64,000 bases of DNA from Saccharothrix sp. NRRL B-16314 (GTDB taxonomy: Bacteria > Actinomycetota > Actinomycetes > Mycobacteriales > Pseudonocardiaceae), in assembly GCF_000716595.1 (NCBI RefSeq), contig NZ_JNXC01000018.1, forward strand, positions 62,001 through 126,000. Direction: 5' to 3'. The notes under the pieces were generated by a model, which saw only the letters and a list, made by a program, of their open reading frames with translations, was not told the origin of the DNA and made no database searches. Position numbers and translations under genes: made by a program. This document shows positions 28,446 to 38,007 of this stretch, piece by piece. Every line of letters starts with the position of its first letter. Position 1 is the stretch's first letter.

Positions 28446-29558
28446 TCAGCCCTTGGCCTGGTTCAACTGTCCGGTCACCGTGTCCAGCAGCTCGGCCCAC
28501 GACTTCTCGAACTTGTCGACGCCCTCGGTCTCCAGGACGACGAACACGTCGTCGAGGTCGATGCCGACGCCGACCAGCGCGTCGAAGACCTCCTGCGCCC
28601 CGGCCGCACGGCCGGTCACGGTGTCGCCCTCGATCTTGCCGTGATCGGCGACCGCGTGCAGGGTCTTCTCCGGCATCGTGTTGACCGTGTCGGCCACCAC
28701 GAGCTGGTCCACGTACCGCGTGTCGGAGTACTGCGGGTCCTTCACGCCGGTGGACGCCCACAGTGGACGCTGCGCGCGGGCGCCGTCGGCGGCCAGAGCC
28801 TCCCAACGCGCACCGGTGAACGTCTCCTGGAACGCCGCGTAGGCGAGGACCGCGTTCGCGATGGCGGCCTTGCCGCGCAGCGCCGTCGCCTCAGGGGTGC
28901 CCAGCGCGTCCAGCCGCTTGTCGATCTCGCTGTCCACGCGGGACACGAAGAACGACGCGACGGAGTGGATGCCGCGCAGGTCGTGCCCGTTCGCCTTGGC
29001 CTGCTCCAGGCCCGCGACGAACGCCTCCATCACGTGCCGGTAGCGCTCGACGGAGAAGATCAGCGTCACGTTCACGCTGATGCCCTCGGCGATCACCCGG
29101 GTGATCGCGGGCAGGCCCTCGACGGTGGCCGGGATCTTCACCAGCAGGTTGGGCCGGTCCACCGCCTTGGCCAGGTCGAGGGCCTCGGCGATGGTGGCGT
29201 CGGTGTCGTTCGCGAGCCGCGGGTCGACCTCGATCGACACGCGGCCGTCGACGCCGTCGGTGGCGTTGTAGATGTCGCGGAACAGGTCGCACGCGTTGCG
29301 CACGTCCGTCGTGGTGATCTCGCGGACCGCCGCGTCGGTGTCGGCGCCGCGCGAGGCCAGCTCGCGGACCTGCTCGTCGTACGCCGTGCCCTTGGACAGG
29401 GCGCCGGCGAAGATGGTCGGGTTGGTGGTCACGCCGACGACGTGCCGGTCGGCGACGAGGCCGGCCAGGTTGCCGGTGTCCAGCCGCTCGCGCGACAGGT
29501 CGTCCAGCCAGATCGACACGCCCGCGTCGCTGAGCGCGGCCAGCGGATTGGTGGTCAT
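28446..29558 (-). CDS. tal: Transaldolase
   Basis: 370-residue transaldolase moving a dihydroxyacetone unit between sugar phosphates in the non-oxidative branch. N-terminal [32 protein letters not shown] and the Schiff-base segment [15 protein letters not shown] (catalytic Lys) are present, followed by [13 protein letters not shown] and [14 protein letters not shown]. Length matches the longer actinobacterial class. ATG start; tkt ends 20 bases upstream, so tkt-tal-pgi-zwf-opcA-pgl can be read as one operon. Confidence 0.98.
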   Translation of the reverse strand: MTTNPLAALSDAGVSIWLDDLSRERLDTGNLAGLVADRHVVGVTTNPTIFAGALSKGTAYDEQVRELASRGADTDAAVREITTTDVRNACDLFRDIYNATDGVDGRVSIEVDPRLANDTDATIAEALDLAKAVDRPNLLVKIPATVEGLPAITRVIAEGISVNVTLIFSVERYRHVMEAFVAGLEQAKANGHDLRGIHSVASFFVSRVDSEIDKRLDALGTPEATALRGKAAIANAVLAYAAFQETFTGARWEALAADGARAQRPLWASTGVKDPQYSDTRYVDQLVVADTVNTMPEKTLHAVADHGKIEGDTVTGRAAGAQEVFDALVGVGIDLDDVFVVLETEGVDKFEKSWAELLDTVTGQLNQAKG

Positions 29559-29578
29559 CTCGTCAACTCCCTGAAGGT

Positions 29579-31669
29579 CTACTTGGTCCGGGCGAGCGAC
29601 CGGCGGGCCGCTGCGACGACGTTCTCCGTCGTGAGGCCGAACTCGCGGAACAGGGTCTGGTAGTCCGCCGAGGCGCCGAAGTGCTCGATGGACACGATCT
29701 CGCCCGCGTCACCCGCGAACCGGTGCCACGGCTGGGCGATGCCCGCCTCCACCACCACGCGCGCCTTCACCGACGGGGGCAGCACCCCGTCGCGGTACGC
29801 CTGGTCCTGGGCGTCGAACCACTCGACGCTCGGCATGGACACCACTCGGGTGGCAACGCCCTCGGCCTCCAAGACCTTCCGGGCCTCGACCGCCATCTGG
29901 AGCTCCGAGCCGGTCGCGATCAGCACCACCTCGGGCTGACCCTCGCCCTCCAGCACGTAGCCGCCGCGGGCCACGCCCTCGGCCGCCTTCTCCTTCGTGC
30001 CTTCGAGCACCGGGATGTTCTGGCGGGTCAGCGCGAGGCCGACTGGGCCGGTCTGCTCCAGCGTCGCCTTCCAGGCGGCGGCGGTCTCGTTCGCGTCACC
30101 GGGGCGCAGCACGGCGAGGCCCGGGATGGCGCGCAACGCCGCGAGGTGCTCGATCGGCTGGTGCGTCGGGCCGTCCTCGCCCAGGCCGATGGAGTCGTGC
30201 GTCCAGACGTAGGTGACCGCGGCGTTCATGATCGCGGCCAGTCGGACGGCCGGGCGCATGTAGTCGCTGAACACCAGGAACGTGCCGCCGTACGGGCGGG
30301 TCGGGCCGTGCAGCGCGATGCCGTTGAGGATCGAGCCCATGGCGTGCTCGCGGACACCGAAGTGCAGCGTGCGGCCGTACGGCGTGGCCGACCACATCTT
30401 GGTGGAGATCTCCTCCGGACCGAAGGAGCCCTCACCCTTGATGGTGGTCAGGTTGGACTCGGCGAGGTCGGCCGAGCCGCCCCACAGCTCCGGCAGCACC
30501 GGGCCGAGCGCGGTCAGCACCTCACCGGACGCCTTGCGGGTCGGCACGCCCTTGGCGTCGGGCTCCCACGACGGCAGCGCGTCGGCCCAGCCGTCCGGCA
30601 GCCGGCGGGCGACCAGGCGGTCCAGCAGCGCCTTGCGCTCCGGGTTGGCCTCCGCCCACGCGTCGAACGACTTCTGCCACTCGGACTTGGCCGCCTCGCC
30701 GCGCTTGACCACCGAGCGCGTGTGCTCCAGCACCTCGTCGGAGACCTCGAACGTCTGCTCCGGGTCGAAGCCCAGGATGCGCTTGACCTCGGCGACCTCG
30801 TCCGCGCCCAGGGCCGCGCCGTGCGCCGCGCCGGTGTTCTGCTTGGTCGGCGCCGGGTAGCCGATGATCGTGCGCAGCAGGATGAACGACGGGCGCTGGG
30901 TCTCCGCCTTGGCGTTCTCCAGGGCTTCGAGCAGGCCGGAGACGTTCTCGCCGCCCTCGACGACCTGCACGTGCCAGCCGTAGGCCTCGTACCGCTTCGC
31001 GGTGTCCTCGGACAGCGCGATCGTGGTGTCGTCCTCGATGGAGATCTTGTTGTCGTCGTAGACGACGGTCAGGTTGCCCAGCTTCTGGGTGCCCGCGAGC
31101 GACGACGCCTCGGACGTCACGCCCTCCTCGATGTCGCCGTCGGAGGCGATCACGAAGATGTGGTGGTCGAACGGGCTCTCGCCGGCCGGGGCGTCCGGGT
31201 CGAACAGGCCGCGCTCGCGGCGGGCCGCCATCGCCATGCCGACCGCGTTGGCCAGGCCCTGGCCCAGCGGGCCGGTCGTCGTCTCGACGCCCCGCGTGTG
31301 GCCGACCTCGGGGTGACCCGGCGTCTTCGAGCCCCACGTGCGCAGCGCCTTGAGGTCGTCGAGTTCGAGGCCGTAGCCGTTGAGGAAGAGCTGCACGTAC
31401 AGCGTCAGGCTGGAGTGGCCCGCGCTGAGCACGAACCGGTCGCGGCCGATCCAGTCGGCGTCGGCGGGGTCGTGCCGCATCACGCGCTGGAACAGCGCGT
31501 AGGCCAGCGGCGCGAGGCTCATGGCGGTACCCGGGTGGCCGTTGCCGACCTTCTGCACGGCGTCCGCGGCCAGGACGCGGGCGGTGTCGACCGCGCGCTT
31601 GTCCAGGTCGGTCCAGTCTTCGGGCAGGCGGGCTTCGGTCAACCGGGCGATGTCATCGGTGACGGACAC
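29579..31669 (-). CDS. tkt: Transketolase
   Basis: 696-residue thiamine-diphosphate enzyme transferring two-carbon units between sugar phosphates. [20 protein letters not shown], the ThDP motif [13 protein letters not shown]...[14 protein letters not shown], the transketolase motif [21 protein letters not shown] and the C-terminal regulatory domain are all intact. Starts with GTG; the 254 bases to ctaB form a divergent promoter region. First gene of the six-gene pentose phosphate cluster. Confidence 0.98.
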   Translation of the reverse strand: MSVTDDIARLTEARLPEDWTDLDKRAVDTARVLAADAVQKVGNGHPGTAMSLAPLAYALFQRVMRHDPADADWIGRDRFVLSAGHSSLTLYVQLFLNGYGLELDDLKALRTWGSKTPGHPEVGHTRGVETTTGPLGQGLANAVGMAMAARRERGLFDPDAPAGESPFDHHIFVIASDGDIEEGVTSEASSLAGTQKLGNLTVVYDDNKISIEDDTTIALSEDTAKRYEAYGWHVQVVEGGENVSGLLEALENAKAETQRPSFILLRTIIGYPAPTKQNTGAAHGAALGADEVAEVKRILGFDPEQTFEVSDEVLEHTRSVVKRGEAAKSEWQKSFDAWAEANPERKALLDRLVARRLPDGWADALPSWEPDAKGVPTRKASGEVLTALGPVLPELWGGSADLAESNLTTIKGEGSFGPEEISTKMWSATPYGRTLHFGVREHAMGSILNGIALHGPTRPYGGTFLVFSDYMRPAVRLAAIMNAAVTYVWTHDSIGLGEDGPTHQPIEHLAALRAIPGLAVLRPGDANETAAAWKATLEQTGPVGLALTRQNIPVLEGTKEKAAEGVARGGYVLEGEGQPEVVLIATGSELQMAVEARKVLEAEGVATRVVSMPSVEWFDAQDQAYRDGVLPPSVKARVVVEAGIAQPWHRFAGDAGEIVSIEHFGASADYQTLFREFGLTTENVVAAARRSLARTK

Positions 31670-31923
31670 TGACTTCCAGCTCCAAACTCACTAGGCGGCG
31701 GTTGTGACGGCCGGCGGTCAACTTAATCGATCCCGTCAGGCCCGATCCGCAGCTCCCAAGGTCCGCGGCCAGCCTAGTCTGACGAGCGGACACTCGTACT
31801 ACTCACGCTCTGTGGGTGTACGCACAGGCAGGGTTGGTGCGTTCAGGGAGTACCCGAACGGGCTGCCCGGGGAACGCGCGGTTACGATCTGCGCACATCC
31901 CTGACCTGACGAGGAGCGACGCG

Positions 31924-32847
31924 ATGAGTGCCGTCACCGAGGCTCCGGCGCGGTCGCCCCGGCAGGTCGTCGGCGCGTACGTGGCGCTGACCAAACCCAG
32001 GGTGATCGAACTGCTGCTGATCACCACTATCCCGGCGATGCTGCTGGCCGCCCGCGGCCTGCCGCCGCTGTGGCTGATCGCGTGCACGCTGACCGGCGGC
32101 ACCCTGGCGGCCGGCTCGGCGAACGCGCTGAACTGCTACATCGACGCCGACATCGACTCGGTGATGAAGCGCACCAGCGCCCGGCCGCTGGCCAAGGACT
32201 CCATCCCGCCGCGCAACGCGCTGATCTTCGGCATCGTGCTCGGCATCGTGTCGTTCGGGTTCCTGTGGCTGACGACGAACCTCGTGTCGGCCGTGTTCGC
32301 GGTGGCCACGATCCTCTTCTACATCTTCGTCTACACGCTGGTGCTCAAGCGCCGCACCTCGCAGAACGTCATCTGGGGCGGCATGGCCGGCTGCATGCCG
32401 GTGGTCATCGGCTGGTCGTCGGTGACCGGCACGGTGGCGTGGCCCGCGCTGGTGATGTTCGGCGTGATCTTCTTCTGGACGCCGCCGCACACGTGGGCGC
32501 TCGCGATGAAGTTCAAGGAGGACTACGCGCGGGCGGGCGTGCCGATGCTGCCGGTGGTGGCGACGGCGCAGCAGGTCACGCGTCAGATCGTCATCTACTC
32601 GTGGATCACGGTCGTGTGCACGCTGCTGCTGGCACCCGTCACGTCGTGGATCTACGTCGCCGTGGCGGCGGTGTCGGGCGTGTGGTTCGCGGTGTTCGCG
32701 CACCGGCTGCACGGGGTCGTGCGGCGCGGCGGGTCGACGAACACGATGAAGTTCTTCCACCTGTCGAACCTGTACCTGATGCTCGTGTTCTGCGGCCTCG
32801 CCGTGGACGCCGTGGTCGGCCTCCCGGTCCTCGGCTGGCCCTTCTGA
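31924..32847 (+). CDS. ctaB: Protoheme IX farnesyltransferase (heme O synthase)
   Basis: 307-residue integral membrane prenyltransferase of the UbiA family that adds farnesyl to heme b, giving heme O for terminal oxidases. Motifs [20 protein letters not shown] (first Asp-rich motif) and [24 protein letters not shown] are diagnostic; eight to nine hydrophobic helices. ATG start with GAGGAG upstream; a longer upstream open frame is not supported. Works with the heme A synthase encoded at about 48.4-49.3 kb. Placement divergent from tkt is conserved in actinobacteria. Confidence 0.97.
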   Translation: MSAVTEAPARSPRQVVGAYVALTKPRVIELLLITTIPAMLLAARGLPPLWLIACTLTGGTLAAGSANALNCYIDADIDSVMKRTSARPLAKDSIPPRNALIFGIVLGIVSFGFLWLTTNLVSAVFAVATILFYIFVYTLVLKRRTSQNVIWGGMAGCMPVVIGWSSVTGTVAWPALVMFGVIFFWTPPHTWALAMKFKEDYARAGVPMLPVVATAQQVTRQIVIYSWITVVCTLLLAPVTSWIYVAVAAVSGVWFAVFAHRLHGVVRRGGSTNTMKFFHLSNLYLMLVFCGLAVDAVVGLPVLGWPF

Positions 32848-32878
32848 CGGGATTTCGCCGCCGGCTAGCATGATCCCC

Positions 32879-33703
32879 ATGTCCGAGCAGGGGGATGGGC
32901 CGGCGCCCGGAGGTCGTTCGTTCGACAAGGCGACGGTGGACCGCTGGCAGGTCTTCGGCGGCGCCGCGAGCGTGGTCGCCCTGCTCCTCTCGGTCGTCAG
33001 CGGCATCCGGAACCTCGTGCCGTTGTCGCTGCTCGCGGCCGGTGTGGTCACCGTGCTGGGCATCGGTCTCCTCTACCGCTGGGGCCGCCGCCCTCAGCGG
33101 CACGTGACCCGGCACTTCGTCCTGCCGGTCCTGATCACGGTGGTCGGGGCGGCCACGGCCGGCGTGCTCGGCGGGCTCGAACTGCGGCCCGCCGCGGGCA
33201 GCGCCGAACCCGGTGCGGACCCGTCCACGACGACCGCCGGACCCACCACCGGGTCCACCACCGAACCTGCCACCGACCCGACGACGACGACCAAGGCCGT
33301 CGCCGCCACCACCACCACCACGTCGGGCGTGGCCCGGCCGGCCGGCGGGGAGCCGTCCGTGCACCGCTCCGGGCCGGTCACGATCAGCGCCGACTTCGCG
33401 ATCGACCTCGACTCCACCGGCGAGAACGGCGGGGTCACCGACGACATCTCCGAGAAGGTCGACTTCCGGTACGACAAGATCCTCGGGATCAGGGCCGACC
33501 ACTTCCTCCTGCTGCCCGGCACGCCGAGCTACCAGGAGTGCGTGTCCGGCACCGGTCGCATCGCGGAGGCGTCCCAGAGCGACGTCGACCCCGGCGAGTC
33601 CTTCTGCGTGAAGACCTCCGAGGGCCGGTGGGCGAGGTTGGCCGTGGTCGAGTCCGACCGGGCCGCCCTCAAGTTCGACGTGGTCGTCTGGAACAAGCCC
33701 TAG
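32879..33703 (+). CDS. Membrane protein with Thr-rich linker, unknown
   Basis: 274-residue protein of unknown function. Two adjacent membrane helices (about 25-45 and 48-66) and a third (about 80-100) are followed by a Thr/Pro-rich linker (105-155) and an external domain of about 110 residues (SVHRSGPVTISADFAIDLDS to VVVWNKP) containing two Cys that could form a disulfide. TAGCAT lies 7 bases before the ATG used, the spacing of leaderless transcripts, favouring it over the ATG nine bases upstream. The stop TAG is shared with the opposing HD gene through the sequence CTAG. Confidence 0.72.
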   Translation: MSEQGDGPAPGGRSFDKATVDRWQVFGGAASVVALLLSVVSGIRNLVPLSLLAAGVVTVLGIGLLYRWGRRPQRHVTRHFVLPVLITVVGAATAGVLGGLELRPAAGSAEPGADPSTTTAGPTTGSTTEPATDPTTTTKAVAATTTTTSGVARPAGGEPSVHRSGPVTISADFAIDLDSTGENGGVTDDISEKVDFRYDKILGIRADHFLLLPGTPSYQECVSGTGRIAEASQSDVDPGESFCVKTSEGRWARLAVVESDRAALKFDVVVWNKP

Positions 33704-34350
33704 GGCATCGCCGACAGCAGCTCGTTCACCGTCGGGTCGTCCAGCGACTCCACGATGCACGACCACAGCTCCAGGTTCGCCGTGGCCCACCGCGAGTAGG
33801 TGGCCGCCGCCTCCGGGTCGTAGAAGTAGTACCCCTCGTCGTGCTTGTCCCGCTGCTCGCCGACGATCTTGTGCGCCAGCTCCTTGAGCGTGATCCCGTT
33901 CTCTTCGAGGTACTTGGGCGCGAGCACCACCGGCGTCACCGGCAGCGCCTTGAACAGGGTGTCCGCGTCGGACAGGGCCTGCGCCTCCAGCGAGATGTCG
34001 CGGTGGCGGGTGCGCATCTCGGCCTCCTCGACCACCTCGTCGACCCGGGCCGCGGCGCAGTCGGGCACGCCCGCGCGGGTCAGGATGTCCAGCCTCAACC
34101 ACCGGCCGTCCACCGGCAGTGAGTTGCGCCGGACCATGTAGTTGACGTCGTGGACCAGTGCGGCCACCTCGACCAGCGGGACGTCCGAACCGTTCCGCCG
34201 GGCGAAGTGGACGGCCTTGTCCCGCACGAAGCTGACGTGGTGCCAGCCGTGGAACTGCAGTTTCGCGGCGAGGTCGCGGCACAGCCGCCACACCTCGTGC
34301 TCCACCTCGGAGATCGCCCGCGCCGTGACGCCACTGGTGACAGTGCTCAT
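33700..34350 (-). CDS. HD-domain phosphohydrolase-like protein
   Basis: 216-residue HD-superfamily protein. The metal-binding residues appear in order: FHGWHHVSFVRDKAVHFARR, VEVAALVHDVNYM (the HD pair), and later EEAEMRTRHRDISLEAQALSDADTL. HD proteins hydrolyse phosphoesters, often of nucleotides or signalling molecules. The ATG start has GGAGGG upstream. It is the last gene of a minus-strand trio with a cupin protein and a membrane protein; the gap to the cupin gene is 59 bases. Its stop overlaps the opposing gene's stop. Substrate unknown. Confidence 0.85.
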   Translation of the reverse strand: MSTVTSGVTARAISEVEHEVWRLCRDLAAKLQFHGWHHVSFVRDKAVHFARRNGSDVPLVEVAALVHDVNYMVRRNSLPVDGRWLRLDILTRAGVPDCAAARVDEVVEEAEMRTRHRDISLEAQALSDADTLFKALPVTPVVLAPKYLEENGITLKELAHKIVGEQRDKHDEGYYFYDPEAAATYSRWATANLELWSCIVESLDDPTVNELLSAMP

Positions 34351-34409
34351 TGGACCCTCCCGTTCCGGGTGGGCCGATGGTAAGGGCGCGCGGCGGTCCT
34401 CGGCGCTGG

Positions 34410-35057
34410 TTACAGGCTGTTCGTCAGGACCTCCAACCGGGCCTCCACCGGCACGTGCCGGTGGCTGGTCCGGGTGTCGGGGTCGTAGCTCAGGCTCCAC
34501 GGGCGGACCGCGCGCGATTTCACCAGGAACGTCATGGTGTCGTCCGCCGCCTTCGGGATGCGGTGGAACTCGTGCGCCAGCATGGTCCCCGAAGCGCCCG
34601 CCTCGGCCTCGGCGCTGCGCAGCAGGGTGGTGGACAGGATCGCCCGACCGTCGTCCGCCACGTCCGCGGTGAAGCGTTCGTGCAGGTAGGAGCCGGACAG
34701 GATGATGGTGCAGAAGTGGTACCGGTGGTTGTGGATCGAGTCGGCGTAGCCGGGACGCCAGTCGCGTTGCGGCTTGTACTCGTGCAGCCAGAACGTGAAC
34801 GGCTCGGCCGGCTCGTCGCGCAGGCACCACGCGAAGTGCGTGGTCGTCTCGCGCGACCTGGCCGCCACGCGCATCTCGTCCTGCGGTGAGAGGGCGCGCA
34901 GGTGCCCGCGCAGCCTCTCCCGCAGGCCGGGTCGGCCCGCCCACTCCCGGAACCGTCTCTCGACGTGCTCCCAGTGGTCGACGACAGGGGGGTCGGCCAC
35001 GGTGACGATCCTGGCGAGCTCCGCGAGGGCGGAGAACCCGGTCAACTCGGTCAGCAC
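34410..35057 (-). CDS. Cupin-fold protein
   Basis: 215-residue protein. Residues ~105-130 (SIHNHRYHFCTIILSGSYL) match cupin motif 1 with closely spaced His ligands, and a second motif lies at about 155-170 (GTMLAHEFHRI), as in RmlC-like metal-dependent enzymes. The N-terminal 90 residues are helical and charged. Reaction not predictable. The GTG start is 6 bases after the stop of the upstream membrane-protein gene, so the two are co-transcribed. Together with the HD gene it forms an unrecognised three-gene set. Confidence 0.7.
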   Translation of the reverse strand: MLTELTGFSALAELARIVTVADPPVVDHWEHVERRFREWAGRPGLRERLRGHLRALSPQDEMRVAARSRETTTHFAWCLRDEPAEPFTFWLHEYKPQRDWRPGYADSIHNHRYHFCTIILSGSYLHERFTADVADDGRAILSTTLLRSAEAEAGASGTMLAHEFHRIPKAADDTMTFLVKSRAVRPWSLSYDPDTRTSHRHVPVEARLEVLTNSL

Positions 35058-35063
35058 GACTTA

Positions 35064-36071
35064 TCAGCTCCCCAACTGAGCGAAGGCGGAGAATTCTTTG
35101 CGGAACAGGTGGAACTTCTCTTCGAGCGCCCGGAACCCGTCCTCGGTGAGCGCGGTTCCGGTGATCTTCTCGAACAGGGCGAGGAAGTCCGCCCGACTGG
35201 TTCCCGGTGTGATGACGATGTGGAGCCCTGCCTTGGAATTGCTGATCCGCAGGAACTCCGCGCGTTCCATCCCGTAGACGAACGAGCCCTCGGTGAACCG
35301 CACCGTGCGCGGGTAAAGGCGGACGACGCCCGCGTTGGTGTTGCTGTAGAGGGTGAGCCACACGCTGTCGTCGAACAGCTCCAGCCGGTCCAGCGGCGGG
35401 TCGGACACGATCGTCAGGTCGATCCGCGAGCACCGGCCGCGGGCCAGGAACAGGCCGACCAGGCCGACGTAGACCTGCTCGCGCAGCCTCGCCACGATCG
35501 AGTCGTAGTCGCCGTCCGCGCCTTCGTTGCGCAGCAGGTAGCGCGCACGCCCGCTGATCGCGTCACCGTCCCGGGGATCGGCCAGGACGGCTTTGAGCTC
35601 GCATTCCGTGTGGGACAGCAGCAGCCGGCAGGCGGCGTAGCGGCCCGCGAAGCCGCGGAACACGTAGAGCCGGGTGCGTTCCAGGTCCTGCATCATGACC
35701 TGGTTGAACGCCGGGTCGGGCTTGGCGGTCGGCTCGAACACGTGGCTGGGGAAGAACTCGCGGTCGAGCGCCCGGTACTCGGCGGTGAGGTCGCGCAGGG
35801 CCTTGCGGCTCTCCTCGACGACCGGGGTGATCAGCGCCCGTTGCGTGGCCGAACTGGTGATCAGCGTCTGCCCGAACCCGACGACGGCGGAGATCAGCGT
35901 GCCGGTGCCGACCGACGTGAGGAACGTGCGCAAGGCGCCCGGGTCGATTGTGCTGGAAATAGCGAGACAACTGCCGGAAGTGACGACGAGGATCAGTAGG
36001 AGCAGACCGGTCCGGGTCCAGAACAATTCCTGCAGCAAGGTGGTGCGGACGCCCTTCGGCTCCGCGGACAC
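35064..36071 (-). CDS. Two-helix membrane protein with PLD-like/DUF5919-type cytosolic domain
   Basis: 335-residue protein. Two membrane helices lie near the N-terminus (about 20-40 and 48-70). The rest is cytosolic and resembles catalytically inert phospholipase D-like sensor domains (DUF5919 type): ECELKAVLADPRDGDAI, RIDLTIVSDPPLDRLELFDDSVWL and FLRISNSKAGLHIVI fit alternating strands, but no HKD motif is present. This reading is tentative. First gene of the membrane/cupin/HD trio, probably the sensory or membrane-tethering member. Confidence 0.65.
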   Translation of the reverse strand: MSAEPKGVRTTLLQELFWTRTGLLLLILVVTSGSCLAISSTIDPGALRTFLTSVGTGTLISAVVGFGQTLITSSATQRALITPVVEESRKALRDLTAEYRALDREFFPSHVFEPTAKPDPAFNQVMMQDLERTRLYVFRGFAGRYAACRLLLSHTECELKAVLADPRDGDAISGRARYLLRNEGADGDYDSIVARLREQVYVGLVGLFLARGRCSRIDLTIVSDPPLDRLELFDDSVWLTLYSNTNAGVVRLYPRTVRFTEGSFVYGMERAEFLRISNSKAGLHIVITPGTSRADFLALFEKITGTALTEDGFRALEEKFHLFRKEFSAFAQLGS

Positions 36072-36278
36072 AGCGTCACCTCCCTGGTGGGCACTCGAAC
36101 GGACGAATGCGCCAAGTGTCCGATCAAGTGCGCGGAGTTACTGTACTCGCGGGTACGCAACGGCGGAAGCCGCAATTAGTGGCAGATTCACCGAACAATT
36201 CGACGCCCGACGACAGCGGACGGTGATCGCGTTGGGCCTGCCGGTGGGGTCTGCGGCGGGGCGTTCGGGGACGGACCC

Positions 36279-36295
36279 TAAGCTCGGCAACCATG
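36279..36295 (+). promoter_or_regulatory. Putative leaderless promoter of the FKBP gene
   Basis: TAAGCT ends eight bases before the ATG of the FKBP lipoprotein and no ribosome-binding sequence is visible, consistent with transcription beginning at or next to the start codon. Inferred from spacing alone. Confidence 0.35.
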
Positions 36296-36883
36296 CGTAC
36301 TGTCGGCCGCACGGCCCTCGCTCTCGTGTCCCTGTTGTCCGCCGGTCTGGCCCTGACCGCGTGCACCGCCAGCGACCGGCCGTCCACCCTCACCAACACC
36401 CCGTCCGCGACCGCCGCCCAGCCGGAGGCGGAGGAGACCGCCGAGGCAGACCTGCCGGAGCCGAGCGGTCCGCCGTGCCAGGTGACGCAGTACCAGGTGA
36501 GCGGCGCGGCGGGTGCCAAGCCGACGATCACCGTCCCGACCGGCTGCAAGCCGCAGGACGGCCTGGTCGTCGAGGACATCACCGAGGGCACCGGCCCGGA
36601 GATCAAGCAGGGCTCCAGCGCCGCGATCCACTACGTGCTGGCGACGTTCCGCGACCAGAAGACCCGTGAGGCGTCCTGGGACCGCGGCGAGCCCTACACC
36701 GTCGAGAACGTCGGCCAGGCCCAGGTCATCAAGGGCTGGAACGAGGGTCTGATCGGGCTGAAGGAGGGTGGCCGCCGGCTGCTCGTCGTGCCGTCCGACA
36801 AGGGCTACCCGCAGGGCAGCGGCTCCATCCAGCCCGGTGAGACGCTGATCTTCGTGGTGGACGCGGTCAAGGTCGAGGGCTGA
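36293..36883 (+). CDS. FKBP-type peptidyl-prolyl isomerase, lipoprotein
   Basis: 196-residue exported foldase. Signal peptide with lipobox LTAC (Cys24), a Thr/Ala/Glu linker (25-60), and an FKBP domain (about 88-196) containing GLVVEDITEGTGPEIKQGS, WDRGEPYTVEN, VIKGWNEGLIGLKEGGRR and GETLIFVVDAVKV. Accelerates cis-trans isomerisation of prolyl bonds in proteins outside the membrane. Monocistronic; closed by a strong hairpin 16 bases after its stop. Confidence 0.93.
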   Translation: MRTVGRTALALVSLLSAGLALTACTASDRPSTLTNTPSATAAQPEAEETAEADLPEPSGPPCQVTQYQVSGAAGAKPTITVPTGCKPQDGLVVEDITEGTGPEIKQGSSAAIHYVLATFRDQKTREASWDRGEPYTVENVGQAQVIKGWNEGLIGLKEGGRRLLVVPSDKGYPQGSGSIQPGETLIFVVDAVKVEG

Positions 36884-36898
36884 GCCGGACCGTTCCAC

Positions 36899-36933
36899 CG
36901 GGAGGGCGGACCCACCACGGGTCCGCCCTCCCG
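36899..36933. terminator. Bidirectional hairpin terminator
   Basis: Perfect 15-bp inverted repeat starting CGGGAGGGCGGACCC with a 5-base loop (ACCAC), located exactly between the convergent FKBP and quinone oxidoreductase genes. It can stop transcription from both sides. Confidence 0.9.
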
Positions 36934-36938
36934 CGCGT

Positions 36939-37910
36939 TCACGGTACGAGCAGCAGCTTGCCGGTCGTGCGACGGCCTTCCAGGTCCTCGTGCGCACGCC
37001 GTGCCTCGGCCAGGGCGTAGCGCCCGCCGATCCGCACGGTCAGCGACCCGGCCGCGATGGCCGCGAACAGCTCACCCGCCCGCCACTCCAACTCGTCGCG
37101 GGTGGCCACGTGCGCGCCCAGGGACGGCCGGGTCAGGTACACCGACCCCGCCTGGTTGAGCCGCTGCGGGTCCACCGGCGGCACCGCACCGCTCGACGCG
37201 CCGAACAGCGCGAGCACACCGCGCGGCTTCAGGCTGGCCAGGCTCCCGTCGAACGTCGTCGCGCCCACGCCGTCGTACACGGCCGCGACGCCGACGCCGT
37301 CGGTCAGCCGCCGCACCTCGGGCGCGAAGTCGGTCAGGTCGTACCGGATCACCTCGTCCGCGCCCGCCTCGCGGGCCAGCGCCTCCTTGGCCTCCGTGGA
37401 CACCGTGCCGATCACCCGCGCGCCCCGCGCCTTCGCCAGCTGCACCAGCAGCAGCCCCACGCCACCGGCGGCGGCGTGCACGAGCACCGTGTCGCCCTGC
37501 TGCACCGGGTACGTGGACGCCACGAGGTAGTGCGCGGTGAGCCCTTGCAGCAGCAACGCGGCGGCCGTGTCGTCGTCCACGCCGTCCGGCACCGGCACCG
37601 CGTCCCCGGCGCGCACCACCGCCTGTTCCGCGTAGCTGCCGAGGGACTGCGACCAAGCCACCCGGTCGCCCACGGCGAACCCGGTCACGTCCGCGCCGAC
37701 CGCGCTCACCCGGCCGGAGCCCTCCAGGCCCAGCCCGAACGGCAGCGGCAGCGGGTAGCGGCCCTCGCGGTGGTAGCAGTCGATGAAGTTCACCCCGGCC
37801 GCGGCCACGTCCACCAGCAGGTCGCCGGCGCCGGGCGACTTCGCCTCGACGTCGGTGAACTCCAGCGCGTCCGGCCCACCGGTCGCGCGCACCACCACTG
37901 CCTTCGGCAT
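36939..37910 (-). CDS. qor: NADPH:quinone oxidoreductase, zinc-independent MDR family
   Basis: 323-residue medium-chain reductase. N-terminal GroES-like half with GVNFIDCYHREGRYPLPLPF, then the Rossmann motif VLVHAAAGGVGLLLVQLAK; zinc ligands are absent, as in quinone oxidoreductases. Reduces quinones or enones with NADPH. The ATG chosen (MPKAVVVRATGG) has AGGAGG 10 bases upstream; a longer open frame upstream is not coding. In related actinobacteria qor lies near ctaB, as here. Confidence 0.95.
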   Translation of the reverse strand: MPKAVVVRATGGPDALEFTDVEAKSPGAGDLLVDVAAAGVNFIDCYHREGRYPLPLPFGLGLEGSGRVSAVGADVTGFAVGDRVAWSQSLGSYAEQAVVRAGDAVPVPDGVDDDTAAALLLQGLTAHYLVASTYPVQQGDTVLVHAAAGGVGLLLVQLAKARGARVIGTVSTEAKEALAREAGADEVIRYDLTDFAPEVRRLTDGVGVAAVYDGVGATTFDGSLASLKPRGVLALFGASSGAVPPVDPQRLNQAGSVYLTRPSLGAHVATRDELEWRAGELFAAIAAGSLTVRIGGRYALAEARRAHEDLEGRRTTGKLLLVP

Positions 37911-38007
37911 GTGTCGTTCCTCCTGTTGCGATGTCCGTACCTCAGTACGGCCAACCGTGCCGCCCGCCCGCCTGTTCCTCAGTGCGGCCATCCGCCGGCG
38001 ACGCGTC

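Noticed and set aside
31670..31923. Riboswitch or small RNA between tkt and ctaB
   Set aside because: No stable conserved stem or known aptamer pattern could be found by eye.
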